Shown: positions 57,800 to 64,000 of the stretch, in pieces
Position numbering within the stretch: the first letter of the stretch is position 1
Layout: each line of letters opens with the position of its first letter
From: Xiphophorus maculatus
Lineage: Eukaryota > Chordata > Actinopteri > Cyprinodontiformes > Poeciliidae
Length of the DNA: 64,000 nt
Assembly (NCBI RefSeq): GCF_002775205.1
Contig: NC_036450.1
Span: 17,999,479 to 18,063,478, forward strand
Direction of reading: 5' to 3'
Position numbers and translations under genes: made by a program
Notes under the pieces: generated by a model
The model's database searches: none
Told to the model about the DNA's origin: nothing
What the model saw: the letters and a program-made list of their open reading frames with translations, nothing else

Positions 57800-60700
57800 T
57801 AAACTTAATTTAATTATTTCGGCTGCAAAGTTGTTTTGCAGTTGTCAGCTTTCTGAGCGTATTTTGGGTTCAGTCCAGCCCGTCTGCCTACTGGACTGTT
57901 CTACCCTTCGCAGCCACTCCGGGGACCAGGCTCAGGTTTTATATACTCTTAATGTTACCGAGAAAGTTTCACAAAACAGCTCTTTTACCGCCTTTGCCTG
58001 TAATTTCCAAAAAGAAAATTAACAGTAATAACAGCCGAGTCCAATTGGGTGTATGTGTTGGGACTATTCTCGCTCATTCGCTGCAGTTTATGTAAACTTT
58101 TGGACATTACCCCTACGCGACGAAACATGGTACTGCCATCTGTGTTTATGGTGTTGGACCTGCTGGACTGTCAGTTTTAAACGCCACAATTAATTGTGAG
58201 CGAAAAGTTGCTACGAATTCAAAAAGCTTACAAACAGCATTTCATAATAATTTATATTTTTACGCTTGGCAACTGTGAGTATCTAAACCTTTATCTGATC
58301 AAATCTCTGATGGTTCAACATAAAGACAAGATGGTTTCACATAGCACTTTGTTTCAAAATTCAAAGTTTTATAGCTTGGCGTATTTAAGGGACAATATTG
58401 AAAGAATAGATGGATAATTAGATTCAGGTAACAGGACTTACATGCAGGATCTTTTAGAAATTTTGCCAAATTATTCATTCATAACCCTCCATATTTTTGT
58501 CATATGTTGCCACAGGAAAATGGCAAACTTTATTGTATTCTATTGGAAGTTACAGATACAGCATTTTTCTTACTACTAAAAATCTGAAATCGGTTTTTGC
58601 ATAAATACTGTCCTGTGCACCCTTCTCCAGATCCCCCAATCAGTCATGCAAAACAAAACCTATTCACTTAGATTTTATCTGTTGCTAGTGCCAGATATTC
58701 ACCATATCCCCTCTTCTGGTGCTGCCCTAGGAAGCACCACCTATTTACCATATCAAAAACCGACAATGTATTTAGCTCACACATATATGCAACCCTTCAA
58801 TAAAACGCAGATCAACACATCAACTCTACGCTCAAAAGTCGAGCCTTTATAAAAGAGGCAAGAAAGCCATTTTTGAAAGAAATCAATAGACATTTTTGTT
58901 TGTTGTTTTCCATAAGTCCAGTAGCTAACCATTAAATGTGTGGAAGAAGGTGCTCTAGTCAGATAAAACCAATTTTGAACTTTTTGACCTACATGCAAAA
59001 ACTGCGTCTGGAGGGAAATGAATACTTCATCTTACCTTACCCTGAAAACACCATCTATGATGAAACATGGGCATGGCGGCATCATTTAACACAATAAAAT
59101 GTAAAAATGTACAATAATGCACAATAATAAAAAAAAATGTGTGGGGTACGGATCCTTATTGGAGAGAGTCATTTTGTAGACACTGAGGGTTTTAAGAAAG
59201 GAAAGGTAATCGATCTGGCACATAATTATATGTTCTTCTTAACACAATAACTTGTTTACACTTGGTCTTTTTTATGTTTACTCAATACACAATCTGGGTT
59301 GCTTTGTAGCATCCCTGTTATCCAGACATGGTTTGGTGTTAAATTCAAGCTCCCTTAATAGTTTACATTATGTCCAGCAGGTGGCCCTATTTTATTGCTT
59401 GTGTTGAACTACAATATTGCAGAATAGACCAGCAAATGTGTGCATTCTACAATAGACTGAATTATTTGAACCTGGGATGCAGAAAAACGTTGGTCAATGT
59501 CCTCTTTATAATATTCAGAGAACTGTTTACTAGTGACAAAACTATGAAGAATTAGGCTTTCTTACTTTATGATTGTTATTTTTTTAATCTCCATGTTTAC
59601 TGTGGCAATTCTTGCAATAAACCTTACCTAAACAGCCAAACACTGCAGAAGAGTAAGCTGAAGGAGAAATAATTGCTTGCAAAGCTCCAAAACCATCAAT
59701 GTACCAAAGTCAAGGAGTCATATCTTAGTTTTTCTGTTGTGTTTATGTAAATTCCAAAAAACAGCACAAATGGATATTTTTTGTTTCTCTTCATATCAAT
59801 GCTACAGTGACATTATAAGCTTTAAACAGAAGAAAGAAACGGCTGAAATAACACCAAGGACATTTAAGACAAATAATGTTCTGGAAATCACATAATCTTA
59901 CAAACGAAGAGGCTGAGGATGAAAATTATAAACCGAGTCTTTTAATTTATTCAGTCTTTGAAGAATCAAAATGAAAACATACAAGCAACTTATTGTAATC
60001 TGTCAATAAAATGTTTTTAAACAACATTAATATGTTGCATTCAAATAGCAGCTTACTTTATTGAAGTCATATACACAGTAAAGTTCGGAATAACTTGTCT
60101 GATTATTATATAAAGCATAAATCACACTGAGTTTCTTTTTTATTTTGACTGAGCAGCTTCTATTATTGACATATTGTTTCTAATCTAAAAATTACATTAA
60201 ATTTACAGACTTTTTAATGCATATAAAGGACTTGTTCAGTTCTGCATTTTCAGAAAGAGTACACAGAGTATTTTTAGGTAGTTAAAGCACAATTTAATTA
60301 ACCTTAAACAATCAAACATAGTCATGGGTACTTCAATATGCCTGTTGTTTTTGTTCTTATTATTAGCTAGTTATTGTTTTGTATCTTACTCCATTAGTCT
60401 GTTTAGAACAGTTTTTTTTTTTTTCTGAAAATGTGTTACTGTCACAGCACACATTTACATTTACATATATCTTGTTTGGTCAAAATGGCAGATCTGGATT
60501 ATCAGTAGGGTAAACGTTGTTTTTGTGGCCTCAAGCCTTTTCATGACCTTTTCAATCAGTACTGCTTGTTTTGGTCTACTGTTTGCCGACCAAGTTGAAC
60601 CTGACGCCTCATCCCAGCAGAACATCTTTCTTCACTGATCTGTCAGCCCATGTTCTCAGTTGTCATCCTTGAACTATTTGCAGTTATTTAAATCATTGTT

Positions 60701-60970
60701 GATGATTTGTAACACTGACCTTCTTGATCATCTTTTTTTTATTATTATTTACAAATAGAAGTTGTCTATGTTATATTTGAACAAGATTTCTTCTTACTTC
60801 TTTCATAATAATGTCTTGATTATATATTTACAGATAATATATATGTAAATATATACATATATATTATATGTAATATAATATATATGTATATATATATATA
60901 TGGTTTATACAGTCAATCTAAAACGAGAACCTTTACAATAGCATCATCATAGCCAATTAAATGTAGCTGT
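57800..60970. other. Intergenic region between aff1 and the small secreted-protein gene
   Basis: AT-rich with no supported coding exon. It ends in an AT-alternating tract (60820-60902). TTTATT at 60738-60743 is a possible poly(A) signal for the minus-strand gene that ends at 60974. Confidence 0.5.
60820..60902. repeat. AT-alternating low-complexity tract
   Basis: Imperfect TATA/ATGTATA units over about 80 bp, immediately downstream of the minus-strand gene. Confidence 0.85.
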
Positions 60971-60973
60971 GAT

Positions 60974-62139
60974 TTATCCAAGGTCTTGTTGACTCGGTTG
61001 GTTTAGATTTCTCTGCCAGAAGGAGACCAGAAAGGGTGGACAAGTAAGAAATCTGTCTCCTGGCTCATTTTCTTGGGTAACAACTTGCAAGCAGAACGAC
61101 GTCTCTGTGGCTGGCGTGGTGAAATGTGGGGTTACTTCGTAAATATGTCCACAGCTCTCTGCAATTGTGGTTGGCCTGTTGTTCGCATGCAGCATTGCGG
61201 CAGTGGGACCGGTGGTTTTGACTTCCAGTTGCTCATTTTCCATTGCTGATACGTCCACAGGCAACACCACATATGCATTTGTGAAGCTATCTCCTTCGAG
61301 GCACTTCAGCTTGGTAGACCAGCAGTATTCCCCGGGATCCCCTGTTTATGGAGAATTAAAATTATGAAGGATTTAAATCTTTATATAAATAAGTTTGGAT
61401 GCAAAGCATTGCAATATCATCATCTGATGCAGGCAGCTAATAAATTACAGTTACATATTGCAATTTTAGAGACAAAAAAACCCCTGCTTTGTCAAATATT
61501 AATGACGATGAAGTCCAGATTTATACAGCCATGATTGCTTAGAGTTGGATTAAGCAAAAATATGAAATATAAAAATCTAAGAGAAGTCAGTCTACAGCAT
61601 TGGCTTGCAGAAGCTTTTAACTTTTTATGAGTTTTGTCGTTTATTATGTGTAATATGTGCAAAACCATATGAATCACAGTGAAGTGAATGAGATAAATTG
61701 GCCTTGTTAAATAATATATCTAATAATATATCGAAATAAAAGCTAAACGGAGGCTTTTTGTAGATTAAAAAGAAAGCTTAGATATGTCAGACAGTCATTT
61801 ATTAAAGACTGTTTGGTTCATATTGATTCTGCATTTAATTTAGGTTAAAAAAAACACAATTCAGGATTTATTTTTGCATCAAACTCAGCTGAAGTCACTT
61901 TGTGGCCTCTTACCTTCTGTGGAGTCTGTAATCCGTATGTTGTGATTGTCCCGGAGTTGCAGTTTTTTAGCATATGTCATTGAACTGCACTCTATCAAAC
62001 AGTCCGTTGGCAGTTTCATAGTGCTGGGCTTCGGCACCAGCAGCGTTTCCTTCTCAGTGCACTTAGCCGCGCCAGTCGCCAGCAAAAGATGGGAAAGCAA
62101 GCCAAAGGCCAAAAGACACACCGTAAAATACCCTGTCAT
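60974..62139 (-). CDS. Secreted cysteine-rich protein of unknown family, 197 aa
   Basis: Two exons in transcript order: 62139-61914 and 61341-60974. The donor is ACAGAAG|GTAAGA, the acceptor AAACAG|GGGATC, and the phase matches, giving 594 nt including the stop. MTGYFTVCLLAFGLLSHLLLATGAA is a clear signal peptide. The mature part has eight cysteines (KC, DC, EC, YC, KC, SC, FC, TC) and no membrane segment or GPI-like end. The stretch NIRITDSTEGDPGEYCW resembles the F-strand motif of immunoglobulin domains (D-G-Y-C), but the spacing to the preceding cysteine is short. I do not recognise the family; a small Ig-like or cytokine-like secreted protein is possible. More upstream exons cannot be excluded. 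Confidence 0.7.
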
Positions 62140-64000
62140 TTTGTCCACTAACAAGCTTAAAAGAATACAACTGGTAGTGTTCAGCTGTGAACCCGGGTCC
62201 TAATCGGCTGACTGTGAAACTATGCACAAATGCCTTCACCACAAGTAAAAACATCAGAGGCTACCCAGAAGGACAGCAGCGTATTATCGTTTCCCTCAGC
62301 ACCACCTGATCTTTTGAATCACACAGCCAATGTTTCTTCAGCTCAGATTTCCCTCCTTCTTGGCGTGACTTCACAAATTCCTACTTGTCAGACAGGCATA
62401 GGACTGGATTGAATAAGAGTTTCATAATATTTACTTGTATTTTTTTTTGTGAAAGGACATTGAGGCCATGTATAATTAAATCAGAGGAATAAAAATCTGA
62501 ATCTGCTTAAAAGCATTGTAGTAATTTTTTTATTGAAATAATCAAGGGCAGGAAATCACACAATTGATACAAATGATTTCAAAGGCGAAGCAAAGTCCTA
62601 AACATTGGATCTAAATGTGTTTATTAAAAGTAGTTGCACACTGTGGAAAAAAAGACATAAACTGTGAGGTAACTTTGTGAAGTTAGTACAAAAATACAAT
62701 AAAAATTTTGAAAAAAAAAAAAAATAATAATAATAAAAATCAGAAATCACTACTCGAGAAGTTATTAGAAGTACCCAGAAGAGAACATTAAATCTATTTA
62801 AAATTTGTGAATATGTATATTAAAACAAGTGGTGTTTTTTTATCATTAGAGCTCAAACAGAGAAAGAACTGTCTTTCCAGTTAGGATAAGCTTGAAAGTT
62901 TTGATAATTAAAAATTACATTAATTAAGTCAAATCCTAACTCTAGCAACAGTGGTGAAGACCATTGTTAGGATCCAAGTGAACCTTAAAACTAGGTTTTA
63001 ATGGTAGAGTGTTTTCCCGTAAGCATCCTGAACGCACCATCACCGCAGTGTAATTATACTAAAAAACATGGAGAATTCCTTGAAAGCTGCATGCCTTTTA
63101 AAGATCACCTAGTACTGACTAAAATCATGTTGTTGTTTCTTTTGTTAGTCTTTTTGTAGTTTGCGTAATCAGATTTGATCAAGTTAAGTGTATTCACATG
63201 GTGCTTTAATTTAATTCTTAATTCTTATGTAGTTAGTGATAAGTGAATAAATACAATTGCATTTTAGATTGCCTTTGTGCTACATTACTACGTGTTGTTG
63301 GTACATAGTACAATTATTTTATTGCTAAATCTCCTTCAAATACCAAGGCTCCTAACTTTACAAGGTTTCTGAAAGATGAATAAATTTGGGAGCTTTGCAG
63401 CCCTGCAGACTTTAAATCTAGCCTTCACAGGGCACTATAAAATTTACACCCTTATTTTTCTAACCTTGGTTAGAGAACAAACCAACATCCTTCCCATGAG
63501 AAGGCATGGTGGCCTCACAATTCAGTTAAGAAATAAAACTGGCCAGTCAAGTATTTGGCAAGACTCTCTCTCACATTTTTAGAGGGAACACAGAGTAACC
63601 GTTAGCAGCTATAAATAAATGACTTGAGAGCACCAGCTACATAGATGGCATCGGAACCACAGTTCTTTTCCAGCTAATAAGGTAGAAAAATCTAAGATTT
63701 GAAAAAAAAAAGACAATATTTTCACATCTAAGCCTATCTTCTAGGTAATGTTTCTTTTTTAAACATCACAATTGTGTCTTTTCCAGAAGCAGGGCCTAAT
63801 TTTCAAGACGTTCAGGCTCAACAAATCTGTTTTTGGTATATGAGAGCAGCAGGAATGAAAACTGAGACGTTGCTTTGGTTCCCACGATCAGTACACAGAG
63901 AAACAATTTAAGATAGAGGGCAGTACAGGTGGGTGATTCAACATCTGAGAAAACAGGTCTGTGTACAAAGATATTTTGGATATGCCAGGTGGCCCAGATC
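62140..64000. other. Right-edge intergenic region
   Basis: Upstream of the minus-strand gene. AT-rich, with no coding exon, RNA gene or complete mobile element that I can support. Confidence 0.5.

Overview
The window is nuclear DNA from a bony fish, probably a percomorph teleost (inference). It has spliced vertebrate genes with GT-AG introns, many only 80-150 bp long, AT-rich intergenic DNA, and decayed Tc1/mariner-like and hAT-like elements of kinds common in teleosts. No bacterial, viral or CRISPR features were seen. I built the exon models by eye from splice sites, reading phase and recalled protein families, without alignment software, so single exon edges may be off by a few bases.

Layout: (1) 1-343 (+), the last three coding exons of ptpn13, then its 3'UTR and AT-rich intergenic DNA. 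(2) 3842-9430 (+), complete sdad1 (22 exons, 684 aa) behind a compact CCAAT/TATA promoter. (3) About 10.33-19.15 kb (+), klhl8 (11 coding exons, 614 aa) with a ZNF143-like promoter motif. (4) 21279-40233 (+), a 50-exon gene for a single-pass receptor of about 2174 aa. (5) 57698-42654 (-), aff1 (19 coding exons, about 1107 aa), which meets the receptor gene tail to tail. (6) 62139-60974 (-), a two-exon gene for an unrecognised secreted cysteine-rich protein of 197 aa. The remainder is UTR, introns, intergenic DNA and repeats.

The most remarkable item is the receptor. Its order is signal peptide, five C-type lectin-like domains (CTLDs), a SUEL-type galactose/rhamnose-lectin domain, an F5/8 type C (discoidin) domain, an LCCL domain, seven more CTLDs, a transmembrane helix and a 36-residue tail with a FxNPxF-type motif. 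It recalls the mannose receptor family but has no N-terminal ricin-type or fibronectin II domain. In the N-terminal half the recognisable sugar-contact triplets are QPD or NPD (galactose type). In the C-terminal half most are EPN with WND (mannose type). I know of no mammalian protein with this order.

Context: as I recall, human 4q21 carries PTPN13, AFF1 and KLHL8 close together, with AFF1 and KLHL8 convergent. Here klhl8 and aff1 are also convergent and the receptor lies between them. That suggests either a gene lost from the mammalian interval or one gained in fishes.
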